Source: Verrucosispora sp. NA02020
Lineage (GTDB): Bacteria > Actinomycetota > Actinomycetes > Mycobacteriales > Micromonosporaceae
NCBI RefSeq assembly: GCF_013364215.1
Contig: NZ_CP054923.1
Coordinates: 2,170,001-2,234,000, forward strand
Direction: 5' to 3'
DNA length: 64,000 bases
Position 1 is the stretch's first letter, and every line of letters starts with the position of its first letter. This document shows positions 7,043 to 16,330 of the stretch, piece after piece. The translations under genes were made by a program, and so were the position numbers. Below the pieces are notes generated by a model that was not told the origin of the DNA, ran no database searches, and saw only the letters and a list, made by a program, of their open reading frames with translations.

Positions 7043-8464
7043 ATGAGAAGACTTTTCGGGGCCGTCGGCGCCGTGCTGCTGGCGACCGTCGCCGCAGTGT
7101 TCGCCTTCGGCCCGTCGGCGCACGCCGCCACCGGCTTCACCGTCAGCGGCGGCAAGCTGTACGACGCCAACGGCAACGAGTTCGTCATGCGCGGCGTCAA
7201 CCACGCGCACACCTGGTACGCGAACCAGACCAGTTCGTTCGCGAACATCAAGGCGCTCGGCGCGAACACCGTCCGGGTGGTGCTCTCCAGCGGTGACCGG
7301 TGGACCCGCAACAGCGCCGACGACGTGTCGAACGTGATCCAGCTCTGCAAGACCAACCGGCTGATCTGCGTGCTGGAGGTGCACGACACCACCGGCTACG
7401 GCGAGCAGAGCGGTGCCGCCACCCTCGACCAGGCGGTCGACTACTGGCTGAGCATCGCCGGCGCGCTCAACGGCCAGGAACGGTACGTGATCGTCAACAT
7501 CGGCAACGAGCCGTACGGCAACCAGAACTACTCGTCCTGGGCCACCGACACGTCGAACGCGATCCGGCGGCTGCGTACCGCCGGCATCGCGCACACGATC
7601 ATGGTGGATGCCCCGAACTGGGGCCAGGACTGGTCCTTCACCATGCGGGACAACGCGCCGACGGTGTTCAACGCCGACCCGGCCCGCAACACCGTCTTCT
7701 CGGTCCACATGTACGGCGTCTTCGACACCGCCGCCGAGATCAGCGACTACCTGGGCCGATTCCGCAGCCGGGGCCTGCCGATCGTGGTCGGCGAGTTCGG
7801 CCACTACCACTCCGACGGCGACCCCGACGAGGACGCCATCCTCTCCTACACGCAGGCCAACGGCATCGGCTGGCTGGGCTGGTCGTGGAGCGGCAACAGC
7901 GGTGGCGTGGAGTACCTCGACATGGCCACCTCGTTCAACCCCAACCAGTTGACCAGTTGGGGCCAGCGCCTGTTCAACGGCACCAACGGCATCCGGCAGA
8001 CCGCCCGGGAGGCCAGTGTCTTCGGCGGTACCCCGCCGCCGACCACGCCTCCGCCCACCACGCCTCCGCCCACCACGCCTCCGCCCACCACGCCTCCGCC
8101 CACCACGCCTCCGCCGACGACCCCGCCGCCCACGACGCCTCCGCCGACGACCCCGCCGCCGGGTGGCGGCTGCACGGCGACGTACTCGATCACCGGGCAG
8201 TGGCAGGGCGGCTTCCAGGGCGACGTCCGGGTGACCGCCGGCAGCAGCGCCATCACGGGCTGGACGGTGCGCTGGACCCTCGCCGGTGGCCAGTCGGTGA
8301 GCCAGTCCTGGAATGCCACGGTCACCAGCAGCGGTACCACCGTGACCGCTCGCAACGTCTCCTACAACGGCCAGCTCGGCGCCGGTGCCAGCACCAGCTT
8401 CGGCTTCCTCGGCAGTTGGAGCGGAAGCAACCCGGCCCCTGCGGTGACCTGCACCGCGAGCTGA
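7043..8464 (+). CDS. Secreted GH5 beta-mannanase-like hydrolase with CBM2
   Basis: A 473-residue secreted enzyme: Sec signal peptide (about residues 1-28, cleavage after AHA), GH5 catalytic domain (about 30-328), Pro/Thr linker (about 330-372) and a C-terminal CBM2 (about 373-473). The acid/base is Glu156 in GNEP and the nucleophile Glu251 in GEFG. Overall spacing and motifs such as RGVNHAHTW and WSWSGNS resemble bacterial mannan endo-1,4-beta-mannosidases (GH5_8, Streptomyces ManA type) more than cellulases. The CBM2 carries well-spaced Trp residues for cellulose binding. A GCGAGGA ribosome site precedes the ATG. The upstream operators imply substrate-dependent control. Confidence 0.87.
   Translation: MRRLFGAVGAVLLATVAAVFAFGPSAHAATGFTVSGGKLYDANGNEFVMRGVNHAHTWYANQTSSFANIKALGANTVRVVLSSGDRWTRNSADDVSNVIQLCKTNRLICVLEVHDTTGYGEQSGAATLDQAVDYWLSIAGALNGQERYVIVNIGNEPYGNQNYSSWATDTSNAIRRLRTAGIAHTIMVDAPNWGQDWSFTMRDNAPTVFNADPARNTVFSVHMYGVFDTAAEISDYLGRFRSRGLPIVVGEFGHYHSDGDPDEDAILSYTQANGIGWLGWSWSGNSGGVEYLDMATSFNPNQLTSWGQRLFNGTNGIRQTAREASVFGGTPPPTTPPPTTPPPTTPPPTTPPPTTPPPTTPPPTTPPPTTPPPGGGCTATYSITGQWQGGFQGDVRVTAGSSAITGWTVRWTLAGGQSVSQSWNATVTSSGTTVTARNVSYNGQLGAGASTSFGFLGSWSGSNPAPAVTCTAS
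8031..8163 (+). repeat. Tandem 15-bp repeats encoding the Pro/Thr linker
   Basis: Repeated 15-base units such as caccacgcctccgcc encode successive TTPPP motifs of the mannanase linker. Four or five units are identical and the rest differ only by silent changes, so the array is prone to slippage in length. Confidence 0.85.
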
Positions 8465-8784
8465 CGACCGCACCCCTGACGGTGGCCGGGCTCGACGCGG
8501 GCCCGGCCACCCGGGTCGCGCTGCCGGTAGTCCACCACGCCGCCTTTGCTCTGCTTCACCCCACGCACCGATGTGGCGTCCGAACCGTTGCGTCGGTTGA
8601 AGCAGAGCAAAGGGGGCCGAGGGGACACCTACCCGCGACGGCAGACCGGCACCGCACCTGTGGGCCGGACCGACAGCTTCCGCGTCCGGCTTCCCAGCGA
8701 CCTTTCAGGGCCGCCCGATACGGTGCCGCCGTCAGCGTCCGTTCCTAAAGGGAGCCCGGGCACCAGACCCCGCAGGAGAACTGA
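8465..8784 (+). other. Intergenic region with long inverted repeat (8543-8613)
   Basis: No gene is seen. Arms cctttgctctgcttcacc (8543-8560) and its near-complement at 8595-8613 pair over about 18 bases around a 34-base loop that holds a smaller hairpin. It probably terminates the mannanase transcript, or it is a degenerate mobile repeat. Confidence 0.55.
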
Positions 8785-9879
8785 ATGGTCTTCAAGAAGA
8801 TGTTGAGCGCGTTGGGCGTGGGCGGTCCGAGTGTGGACACCGTCCTGGCCAACCCGAACACCAGGCCCGGGTTGGCCCTCGACGGTCAGGTCAACCTGCT
8901 CGGCGGGGAGGCGGCGGCGAACATCGAGCAGATCGTCATCGGCCTGGTCACCCGGGTCGAGGTCGGCGAGCAGGCCGGGGTGATGGAGTTCCACCGGCAG
9001 GTGGTCAGCGGTCCGCTCCAACTCGCCGCGAAGCAGGCGCTGTCCATCCCGTTCCAGCTTCCGGTGCCGTGGGAGACCCCCATCACCGGGCTGTACGGCC
9101 AGCGGCTGCACGGCATGACGATGGGTCTGCGTACCGAGCTGGCGATCGCCCGCGCGGTCGACAAGGGCGACCTGGACGAGATCAACGTGCACCCGCTGCC
9201 GGTGCAGGAGCGGATCCTGGAGGCGTTCCTCCAGCTCGGCTTCCGTTTCAAGAAGGCCGACCTGGAGCGCGGCAGGATCCAGGGCGTACGCCAGACGCTG
9301 CCGTTCTACCAGGAGATCGAGTTCTTCGCCGCGCCGCAGTACGCGCAGACCGTCAACGAGCTCGAAGTGACGTTCGTGGCCAACCCGCACGGCGTGGACG
9401 TGGTGCTCGAATGCGACAAGCGGGGCGGATTCCTCGCGCCCGGCCAGGACGTGTTCGGCCGGTACCAGGTGGCCCACTCCGACGCCGAGCGGTCCGACTG
9501 GGTGGAGACGGTCGACGGCTGGATCCAGGAGACGATCGGGCGTTTCGGTGCACTGCGCGCCCAGGGGTTCGGCCCGCAGGGCTACGGCGCCCCCGGCTAC
9601 GGTGCCCCCGGCTACGGCCCGCAGGGTTACGGCCAGCCGGGGTACGGGCCGCAGGGCTACGGCGCCCCGAACAAGTACGGCCAGCCGCAGCGGCGGGGCG
9701 GGGTCGGCATGGGCGGTGTGGTCGCCGGTGCGGCGCTCGGCGCGGCGGGCGGCATGCTCGCCGGTCACATGATCGGCAACGCCTTCGACGGTGCCGAGGA
9801 AGAGGTCACCGAGGCGGCCGGCGACTTCGGCGGTGACTTCGACGGCGGCGGTGACTTCGGGGGCTTCGAGGAGTTCTGA
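8785..9879 (+). CDS. Spo0M-family (sporulation-control) protein
   Basis: A 364-residue cytoplasmic protein. The N-terminal about 240 residues match the Spo0M arrestin-like fold: [13 protein letters not shown] start, [46 protein letters not shown] and a [11 protein letters not shown] segment. Spo0M links development to cell division in Bacillus, and actinomycete homologues are common. The C-terminus is unusual: a run of Tyr-Gly-x-Pro/Gln-Gly repeats (about 262-305), a Gly/Ala-rich [23 protein letters not shown] segment and an acidic Gly-Asp-Phe tail, implying a disordered, possibly self-associating extension. A GGAGAA ribosome site precedes the ATG. Confidence 0.85.
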   Translation: MVFKKMLSALGVGGPSVDTVLANPNTRPGLALDGQVNLLGGEAAANIEQIVIGLVTRVEVGEQAGVMEFHRQVVSGPLQLAAKQALSIPFQLPVPWETPITGLYGQRLHGMTMGLRTELAIARAVDKGDLDEINVHPLPVQERILEAFLQLGFRFKKADLERGRIQGVRQTLPFYQEIEFFAAPQYAQTVNELEVTFVANPHGVDVVLECDKRGGFLAPGQDVFGRYQVAHSDAERSDWVETVDGWIQETIGRFGALRAQGFGPQGYGAPGYGAPGYGPQGYGQPGYGPQGYGAPNKYGQPQRRGGVGMGGVVAGAALGAAGGMLAGHMIGNAFDGAEEEVTEAAGDFGGDFDGGGDFGGFEEF

Positions 9880-9923
9880 GCACGACGCCGCACCCCGCTC
9901 GGCGGGGCGCGGCGAGACAGGAC

Positions 9924-9957
9924 GGTGGCCCTCCGGGAAGACTCCCGGAGGGCCACC
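9924..9957. terminator. Bidirectional terminator hairpin
   Basis: A perfect 15-bp stem (ggtggccctccggga with its complement) around an agac loop, placed between the convergent Spo0M-like gene and the membrane-protein gene. There is no T-tract, as is common in high-GC actinomycetes. Confidence 0.8.
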
Positions 9958-9969
9958 GCACGCAAGGGG

Positions 9970-10353
9970 TCAGCGCCGCCCGCGCTGCTTGCGCTCCGCG
10001 GCCGAACGCCGCTGGCTACCGGCCTTGGCCAGGCCACGGCTACCCAGGTAACCGATGGTCAGCAGCGTGATGAAGAACCACGCCTGGCCGGGGTTGTTCA
10101 GGTTCAGGCCGTTCGCGGTGGTCCCGCGCCAGAAGGCAGAGATCACCACGAGGGTGACGGCTGCCGCGTAGATCCAGAACTCGGTCGTCAGGAACGACTG
10201 CTTGGTCTCCGTACCCGGAGACGGCATCTCCTCCCGGTGCCCGTCGTGCATCATCGGCATCGGGCGGGTGGCGGCCTCTTGCATGGCCTGCCGGTTCTGG
10301 GCGTCCTGCGCCGGACGGTTCATCGGCCTGGTCGATGCAGCCTGCGTGCTCAT
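9970..10353 (-). CDS. Small two-span membrane protein, unknown
   Basis: 127 residues: a polar Met/Gln/Arg-rich N-terminus of about 50 residues, two hydrophobic helices (about 58-73 and 90-108, WIYAAAVTLVVISAFW and AWFFITLLTIGYLGS) and a very basic C-terminal tail (QRRSAAERKQRGRR). The ATG has a GAGGA ribosome site. The arrangement suggests a small inner-membrane protein with both ends in the cytosol. No known motif; function unknown. Confidence 0.7.
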   Translation of the reverse strand: MSTQAASTRPMNRPAQDAQNRQAMQEAATRPMPMMHDGHREEMPSPGTETKQSFLTTEFWIYAAAVTLVVISAFWRGTTANGLNLNNPGQAWFFITLLTIGYLGSRGLAKAGSQRRSAAERKQRGRR

Positions 10354-10726
10354 CTGTCCTCCTCAGGATGTGATGAGTCGTCACCTGCGGCCCTCGCCCC
10401 GCTACCGCGTGTCGGCCACGGCACGGTTCGCGCACCTGGCGGGGGCACCCGCCGTCTACCCCGCCGCCGGGAGGCAGTAACCCCCGGCGACCCGGCCGAA
10501 TCCGTCCGGCGTGGGGATACCTGCCCGGCCCGGCGAATGCCCACCCGAACGGGCCCGATGTCCCGTTCCGACCGTGCCCGGACCACCATCGCTCTCCGCA
10601 CCACGCGCGGCCGGTGGTTGCGCGACCGGATGCCGGCGCGCGGGCCCGGTGGACCGGTGGTGCGGGTTTGTCGGGCCGGTCACCGGGCACGCCATCAGGA
10701 CCGACGCTTCTGCGAGGTGATGGATC
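10354..10726. other. 373-bp gene-free divergent region
   Basis: Very GC-rich. It separates the membrane protein (minus) from the disordered protein (plus). Open frames here lack ribosome sites and look like by-products of GC richness. No clear palindrome or promoter is seen. Confidence 0.4.
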
Positions 10727-11128
10727 GTGCGTGAGGACGACATGCGACAGGACGCCGCCCGCCGGGCCGAGGAGCGGATCGCCGGCGGCGTGTACGGCGA
10801 GGGTGCCGTGGACGAGGTGACCGTGCCGCCCACCGATGTGGAGAGTGAGATCCAGCGCGACGACCGGGACGATCCGGCGCACGTGCCGATCGACCCCACC
10901 GTGCTGCGCGACGGCGGCCCCACCCGGGGTCAGGGCGCGCTCACCACGACGGGCGGTACGGCCGGACCGGCCAGCGCCCGACGGGTGGCCCGCCAGCCGG
11001 AGCGGCACCGGGGCAAGGTGGCACCGACCACCACCGGCGACGCCACCACCGGCGGGATGAGTACCCCGTCCGGCGGCAGCACCAGCGACCAGTCCACTCC
11101 CGCCACCCACGTGGGCAGCTTCGACTGA
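10727..11128 (+). CDS. Disordered acidic/Thr-rich protein, unknown
   Basis: 133 residues starting at GTG behind GAGGTGATGG. The N-terminal third is charged and probably helical (MREDDMRQDAARRAEERI). The rest is rich in Asp, Pro, Gly, Thr and Ser and predicted to be disordered. No domain is recognised. Third-position GC and the good ribosome site support translation. The strong hairpin just downstream marks the end of its transcript. Confidence 0.6.
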   Translation: MREDDMRQDAARRAEERIAGGVYGEGAVDEVTVPPTDVESEIQRDDRDDPAHVPIDPTVLRDGGPTRGQGALTTTGGTAGPASARRVARQPERHRGKVAPTTTGDATTGGMSTPSGGSTSDQSTPATHVGSFD

Positions 11129-11136
11129 CCGACCAC

Positions 11137-11180
11137 CCACCGCCCGGCCCGGCCCTCACGAGGGCCGGGCCGGGCGGTGG
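11137..11180. terminator. Perfect 20-bp stem terminator between convergent genes
   Basis: ccaccgcccggcccggccct (11137-11156) pairs completely with 11161-11180 around a cacg loop. It directly abuts the stop codon of the helicase gene and would serve both directions. Confidence 0.85.
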
Positions 11181-13469
11181 TCAGGGGGTGGGGGTGAGGG
11201 TGGTGAGGCGTTGGGTGGCGCGGGTGAGGGCCACGTAGAGGTCACTGCGCCCCCGGGGGGACTCGGCGACGATGCGGTTCGGGTCGACCACGATCACCGA
11301 GTCGAACTCCAGGCCCTTGGCCTCGGCGACGGTCAGCACCACCACCCGGCTCTCCAGGTCGGGCTGCTCGCCGACGGCCGCCTCCGGTAGCGCGGTGGTG
11401 AGCGCGGTGCCGAGGTCGTCGACGCGACCGGCCGGCACGATCACGCCGAGCCGTCCGTCGGTGAGCCCGGCGGCCTCGTCGGTGGCGACCTCGACCAGCT
11501 CCGTGGCCAGCCGGTCCGCCGGTACGTCCCGCGTGCCGGGCGGGAAGCCGCTGGCGCGTACGGCGCGGGGTGGGCGCAGGGCCGGGTCGATCTCGGCCAG
11601 TACGCGACCAGCCACCTCCATGATCTCGGCGGGGGTGCGGTAGCTGACGGTCAACTCGGTGAGCCGCCACCGGTCGGCCACGTACGGTGCCAACGCCTCC
11701 GACCAGGACGGGGTGCCGGCCAGGGCCCCGGTCTGGGCCACGTCGCCGACGATCGTCATGGAACGGCTCGGGCACCGGCGCATCAGCAGTCGCCAGGCCA
11801 TCGGGGAGAGTTCCTGCGCCTCGTCGATGATGATGTGGCCGAACGCCCAGGAGCGGTCGGCGGCGGCGCGCTGGGCGGTGGTGAGCCGGTCGGCCTCCTC
11901 CTGCCGTTCCAGCAGCCGGTCGGCGTCGAGCAGGTCGGTCACGCCGAGGATCTCGCCGCCGTCGGCCTCGTCCTCGACGTCGATGGACCGGGAGCCCCGG
12001 GCGATCTCCAGTACGCCCTCGGCGTACTCGCGTTCCATGGCGCGGATGCGTTCCCGGCGGGCGGCGGCGGCCCGGTCGTCCTCGCCGAGCAGTTCCGCCG
12101 CCTCGTCCAGCAGCGGTACGTCGGCCGGGGTCCAGCCGCCGGGCTCGCGGTGCAGGGCGGCCCGCTCGTCGGCGGTGAGCATCGGCGCGGCGGTGGCGAT
12201 GCGGTCGGTCGAGGCGTACAGGTCGGCGAGCAGGCGTTGCGGGGTGAGGACCGGCCACAGCTCGTCCAGCGCGGCGGTGATCTCGGGTTCTTCGCGCAGT
12301 TCCCGGCGGATCTCGGCGCGGTCGGCCTCTTCGAGCAGGTTGTCGCCGCCCAGCGGGTCGGCGCCGATCCGTTCGGCGATCTGGTCGGCCAGCGCGTGGA
12401 TGACCTCGACGTCGAAGAGGGCGCGGGCCAGGTTGTGTGGGCGGTCGCTGTGGCGCACGCGGTCCCGGGCGGCCCGGACGGTCGCCGGGTCGAGCACGAG
12501 GACCTCCTGCTGCGGCAGCGTGATCTCCAGCGGCTCGTCGGGCACCCGCTGCCGGTCGCGGACCGCGTTGGCCAGCACCTCGGTCATCACCGGCCGTCCC
12601 TTGAGGGCTGCGGTGGTGGCCGGCTCCGCGCGCCGGGCGCTGACGCCGGGGAAGAGGTCCCCCTGGGTACGCAGCAGCACGCCGGTCTCGGCCAGCGCGG
12701 GCAGCACCTGCGAGATGTACCGCAGGAAGGTGACGTTCGGGCCGACCATCAGGACGCCCCGGGTGGAGAGTTCCCGACGGTGCGTGTAGAGCAGGTACGC
12801 GGCGCGGTGCAGTGCCACCGCGGTCTTGCCGGTGCCGGGGCCGCCCTGCACCACCAGTACGCCGGACAGGTCGGACCGGATGATCCGGTCCTGTTCGGCC
12901 TGGATGGTCTCGACGATGTCGCGCATCCGGCCGGTACGCCCGGCGTTGAGCGCGGCCAGCAGCGACGCCTCGCCGGTCAGCTCCTCGTGGGCGGTGGGGG
13001 AGGCGGTGGTCAGGTCCAGCACCTCGTCGTTGAGGGCGACCACCTTGCGCTGCCGGGTCCGCAGGTGACGCCGCCGCCGGATGCCCTGCGGGTTGGCGGC
13101 GGTGGCGAGGTAGAAGGCGCGGGCGGCGGGGGCCCGCCAGTCCATCAGCAGCGGGTCGTAGTCGCCGTCGGTGTCGAAGATGCCGATCCGGCCGATGTAG
13201 TGGCGCTCGTCGTCGTCGGTGTCGAGTCGACCGAAGCAGAGACCGTTCTCCACCGCCGCGAACTGCTCGACCTGTTCGGCGTACATGCGGACCGCGCTGT
13301 CGCGCTCGGAGCGTGCCTGGAGGGTGCCGCCCGCCGCCCGCAGTTCCTCGGTCAACCGCTGTGCCGCCTGGTCCCGCAGGTCGTCGAGGCGGTGGTAGAG
13401 CATCGAGACGTACTCCTGCTCGCGGCCGATCTCGTCGTCGGACGGCGAACCGCCGGAGTGCCTTGACAA
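11181..13469 (-). CDS. helD: HelD-type RNA polymerase-associated helicase
   Basis: 762 residues of superfamily 1 (UvrD/Rep-like). An N-terminal coiled-coil arm (residues 1-70) is followed by the family's YIGRIGIFD and DWRAPAARAFY segments, Walker A (GGPGTGKTA, about residue 210), Walker B-like IIIDEAQELSPMAWRLLMRR, VGDVAQTG and a C-terminal LYVALTRATQRL. This architecture marks HelD, which removes and recycles stalled RNA polymerase, rather than a DNA-repair helicase. The start is TTG at 13469 behind GGGAGACGGA; an earlier start is excluded by the stop upstream. The upstream leader contains a terminator-like hairpin on the opposite strand. Confidence 0.85.
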   Translation of the reverse strand: MSRHSGGSPSDDEIGREQEYVSMLYHRLDDLRDQAAQRLTEELRAAGGTLQARSERDSAVRMYAEQVEQFAAVENGLCFGRLDTDDDERHYIGRIGIFDTDGDYDPLLMDWRAPAARAFYLATAANPQGIRRRRHLRTRQRKVVALNDEVLDLTTASPTAHEELTGEASLLAALNAGRTGRMRDIVETIQAEQDRIIRSDLSGVLVVQGGPGTGKTAVALHRAAYLLYTHRRELSTRGVLMVGPNVTFLRYISQVLPALAETGVLLRTQGDLFPGVSARRAEPATTAALKGRPVMTEVLANAVRDRQRVPDEPLEITLPQQEVLVLDPATVRAARDRVRHSDRPHNLARALFDVEVIHALADQIAERIGADPLGGDNLLEEADRAEIRRELREEPEITAALDELWPVLTPQRLLADLYASTDRIATAAPMLTADERAALHREPGGWTPADVPLLDEAAELLGEDDRAAAARRERIRAMEREYAEGVLEIARGSRSIDVEDEADGGEILGVTDLLDADRLLERQEEADRLTTAQRAAADRSWAFGHIIIDEAQELSPMAWRLLMRRCPSRSMTIVGDVAQTGALAGTPSWSEALAPYVADRWRLTELTVSYRTPAEIMEVAGRVLAEIDPALRPPRAVRASGFPPGTRDVPADRLATELVEVATDEAAGLTDGRLGVIVPAGRVDDLGTALTTALPEAAVGEQPDLESRVVVLTVAEAKGLEFDSVIVVDPNRIVAESPRGRSDLYVALTRATQRLTTLTPTP

Positions 13470-13500
13470 TCCGTCTCCCGGTGGGTTAGAGTTCGTTTAG

Positions 13501-13527
13501 GAACGGCTTTTACAGCCGTTCTTTTTT
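13501..13527 (+). terminator. Rho-independent terminator facing right, in the helD leader
   Basis: gaacggct, tttac loop, agccgttc, then six T on the + strand. This is one of the few classical T-tract terminators in the window. It points away from helD and there is no + strand gene just upstream, so it would stop antisense transcription or, read on the minus strand, fold as a leader hairpin about 30 bases before the helD start. Confidence 0.6.
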
Positions 13528-13558
13528 GTTGCCTGAACTGCCAAAGATACCGCGCGAC

Positions 13559-13580
13559 GACCGCCGGAGCCAAGGCGGTC
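13559..13580 (-). terminator. Possible terminator of the TPR gene
   Basis: gaccgcc and ggcggtc flank an 8-base loop about 55 bases past the TPR-gene stop (minus strand). A short 7-bp stem without a T-tract. Confidence 0.35.
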
Positions 13581-13635
13581 GGGCCCCGTCACACCACGGT
13601 GTGCGACGCCCGTGCCCCGACTCCGGGCGGTGTGG

Positions 13636-15750
13636 TCACCGGCGTTCGGTGCAGACCTCGTCGGATCGCGCGACCATGTCGGTGGACCAGGCGACCGCGA
13701 CCGTGAAGCAGTAGTCGAGGCTGCGGTTGAGGCCGTAGACCACGAAACTGTCGGTGCCGGCGGGCAGGTCGGCGAAGGGGCTCTTCGGCTGCCCGGTCCG
13801 ACCACCCGAGATGATCACCGGTCCCTCCGCCCCCGCCGGGTACGCCCAGCGCAGCGTCACGCTGTCCCGGTTGTCGCGCAGCGACAGCTCGGTGGGCGGC
13901 GCGCCGGGCGAGGCCGGTGGTGCCTCCGGTGCCGACGCGGACGGAGTCGCCGCCCCGCTCGGGGCGTCCCCGGCGGTGGGGGAGCCCGGTTCGCCCGGCC
14001 CGTCGACCCGGGACACCCCGGCGATCACCGCGGCGGCACCGAGCAGCACCACGACCACACCCGCCGCGATGATCGGCACCAGCCGGTTCGGGCGGGGGGA
14101 GGGCGCGGCCGGCGGCCGGCGTACCGGCACCGGCAGCAGGCGGGACGACGGACCGGTGCGTTCCGGTTCCAACCGGCGCAGCCGGTAGACCCCCGGCGCC
14201 TGCGGCGCCGGACCGGTCAGACCCATCACGCTCGGCGGTACGGCTGCCCCGCTCGACTCGGCCGACGGCGTCGGGGTGGGCCGGGCCGGGTGGGCGGGGT
14301 CGGGCGAGGCCGGCTCGGTCGGTTGCCCGGTCCACCAGTCCTGCGGCGGCCCGGCCGGACCGTCCGCCGGCTGCCGTGGGGTCGGCACCGGCGACGCCGC
14401 CCCGGCGGGCTGCTGACCGGCCGGGTGGCCCTGACCGGGGTGGTAGCCCTCGGGCGGGTGCTGCTCCCCGGCGTACCGGGCATCCGCCGGGTCGCCCGTC
14501 GCCGGCCAGCCCGCCGGACCGGTGCTCTCCGTGGGCCAGTCCGCCTGGTATCCCGCCGGCCAGGTCCGTCCGTCGGTGGCCTCGGCGGGCCAGCCCTGCG
14601 GACCGCCGGTCCCGTCCCACGCCGCGTCGTCGGCGGTCCAGTTCGGGGTGGCTCCCGTCGACGTCGTCCAGTCCCGGTCGACGTCGTCCGGGTCGGGCCA
14701 ACCGCCCGGGTCCGCTCCGGACCCCGCAGGCCCGGACGCCGTCCAGTTCGGGGTGGTCCCGGCGTCGGGGGGTGCGGACGCCGTCCACGTCGGGTCGGGT
14801 GCCGGCGCGGACGATGCCGCCGTCCAGGTCGACGCCGGGCCGGAGGCCGGTGGGGTGGCGGTCGGCGGCCGGGTGGGATCGGTCCCGGACCAGTCCGCGC
14901 GGGGATCGTCCGGCCGGTCGTCGGTGTCGTGGTCGGACCAGTCGGGCGGGGCGGCGGCGGTGGCCGCCCAGTCGCCGCTGGGCGGGGCGTCACCCTGCGA
15001 CGGGGTCCGCGCGGCCGGTACGACGGAGCCCTCCGCGCCCACCGGCGGGGTGTCGGCGCAGACGTGGTCGGGGTTGGCCGGGGCCCGGGACAGCGACGCC
15101 ACCTGGGCGGTCAACGGGTCGTCCGGGGCGAGGTGCCGACGGGCGAGTTCCCGGGCCAGCGCGAGGTGGTCCTGCGCCTCGGTGAACTGCCCGCAGTCGC
15201 GTTGCATCGAGCCGAGCCGGGCGAGCATCTTGATGCCGCTGGGCTGCCCGTCGCCGTAGACCTCGCGGTGCAGCTCCCACGCGTCCTGGAGGCGGTCGCG
15301 GGCCACCTGGCACTGGCCACGGGCGTACTCCACGGTGGCCAGGTCGGCGTGTGCGGCGAGGACCCGCAGGGACTCCGGCCCGTCCGAGGCGGTCAGCTCG
15401 ATGATGACTTCCTGGTACAGCCGGGCGGCGCGGGACCAACTGCCGACCCGGTGCAGCACCGCCGCGAGGGTGGCCGCGGCGGCGACCGTACGCGGGTCGG
15501 AGCGGCCGTGCAGACGGGTGGTGGCGGCGTACGCGTACGCCGCCCAGCCTCGTGCGGAGTGCGGCTCGCCGAGGGCGACCAGCACCCGCGCGTGCAGGCC
15601 GGCCGCCTCGGCCATCTCGGGTGTCGCGTTGGCCGGGCGCGGGTCGGCGCCGGTCAGCGCGTCGGCGAGGAGCCGTTGAGCGCCGGCGAGATCGCCGGAG
15701 GAGACCAGGTCGTGCGCCTGATCAGTCAGTTCACCGAAGCCGGAGGGCAC
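13636..15750 (-). CDS. TPR / Trp-Pro-rich / transmembrane / FnIII-like protein
   Basis: 704 residues. Residues 1-210 are helical TPR-like repeats (ARLYQEVI, LAAHADLATVEYARGQCQVARDRL, DHLALARELARRHL). Residues about 220-510 form a long disordered region rich in Pro, Thr, Asp and regularly spaced Trp (repeats such as PNWTA and DWTTS). One membrane helix follows (about 555-575, LVPIIAAGVVVVLLGAAAVIAG), then a Pro/Ala-rich spacer and a C-terminal FnIII-like domain (LSLRDNRDSVTLRWAYP...CFTVAVAW) on the opposite membrane face. It probably links cytoplasmic TPR contacts to an extracytoplasmic binding domain. Function unknown. Confidence 0.72.
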   Translation of the reverse strand: MPSGFGELTDQAHDLVSSGDLAGAQRLLADALTGADPRPANATPEMAEAAGLHARVLVALGEPHSARGWAAYAYAATTRLHGRSDPRTVAAAATLAAVLHRVGSWSRAARLYQEVIIELTASDGPESLRVLAAHADLATVEYARGQCQVARDRLQDAWELHREVYGDGQPSGIKMLARLGSMQRDCGQFTEAQDHLALARELARRHLAPDDPLTAQVASLSRAPANPDHVCADTPPVGAEGSVVPAARTPSQGDAPPSGDWAATAAAPPDWSDHDTDDRPDDPRADWSGTDPTRPPTATPPASGPASTWTAASSAPAPDPTWTASAPPDAGTTPNWTASGPAGSGADPGGWPDPDDVDRDWTTSTGATPNWTADDAAWDGTGGPQGWPAEATDGRTWPAGYQADWPTESTGPAGWPATGDPADARYAGEQHPPEGYHPGQGHPAGQQPAGAASPVPTPRQPADGPAGPPQDWWTGQPTEPASPDPAHPARPTPTPSAESSGAAVPPSVMGLTGPAPQAPGVYRLRRLEPERTGPSSRLLPVPVRRPPAAPSPRPNRLVPIIAAGVVVVLLGAAAVIAGVSRVDGPGEPGSPTAGDAPSGAATPSASAPEAPPASPGAPPTELSLRDNRDSVTLRWAYPAGAEGPVIISGGRTGQPKSPFADLPAGTDSFVVYGLNRSLDYCFTVAVAWSTDMVARSDEVCTERR

Positions 15751-15818
15751 GCCCCATCGTGCTCATCCGACGACGTTATGTACAAGACCCGCGCCGGAGT
15801 GGTTCGGTCAGGATCCGG

Positions 15819-16283
15819 TCAGGGGCGGGTCAGGCGATCGGCCAATGCCTCGCTGATCCGGCGTAACTGGTCGACCTGGGCGGGGCTGAGCGCGTCGAAG
15901 AGGTGGCGGCGTACCCCCTCGACGTGGCCAGGTGCGGCGGCGGCCAGTGCGGCGAAGCCGTCGTCGGTGAGCAGGGCGATCTGCCCTCGCCGGTCGGTCG
16001 GGCAGTCCTCCCGACGGACCCAGCCGGCGGCCTCCAGGCGGGCCACGGCGTGCGAGAGCCGGCTGCGGGAGGAGCCGCTCGCCTCGGCGAGGTCGCTCAT
16101 CCGCAGTCGCCGCTCCGGGGCCTCGGAGAGTCGGACCAGGATCTCGTAGTAGGCGTGCGGCATCCCGGCGTCGCGTTGCAGCTCGCGGTCGAGCGCCTCC
16201 ATCAACGCGCGGGACGCGGTCAGGAACGCTCGCCAGGTGCGCTGTTCGTCCGGGTCCAGCCAGCGGGTCATGACGCCCATCAT
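15819..16283 (-). CDS. MarR-family transcriptional regulator
   Basis: 154 residues with the MarR winged helix: dimerisation helices at both ends, helix-turn-helix around LRMSDLAEASGSSRSRLSHAVARLEAAGWVRRE and a wing with the family's DRRG motif (CPTDRRGQIALLT). It is divergent from a VOC-family gene, with a perfect 16-base palindrome between them, so it probably represses both. ATG 16283 is used; an in-frame ATG at 16271 would also fit, and neither has a strong ribosome site, so the message may be nearly leaderless. Confidence 0.88.
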   Translation of the reverse strand: MMGVMTRWLDPDEQRTWRAFLTASRALMEALDRELQRDAGMPHAYYEILVRLSEAPERRLRMSDLAEASGSSRSRLSHAVARLEAAGWVRREDCPTDRRGQIALLTDDGFAALAAAAPGHVEGVRRHLFDALSPAQVDQLRRISEALADRLTRP

Positions 16284-16292
16284 AGCGGAGAT

Positions 16293-16308
16293 AGTTGAAC
16301 GTTCAACT
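16293..16308. promoter_or_regulatory. MarR operator palindrome
   Basis: AGTTGAACGTTCAACT is a perfect 16-base palindrome in the 47-base gap between the divergent MarR and VOC genes, a size and place typical of MarR autoregulatory sites. Confidence 0.75.
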
Positions 16309-16330
16309 AAAACGCGCTAGCCTCGGTGGC

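Noticed and set aside
8031..8163. Tandem repeats considered as a CRISPR array
   Set aside because: They are in frame and encode a Pro/Thr linker, with no spacers. No CRISPR array is seen in the window.
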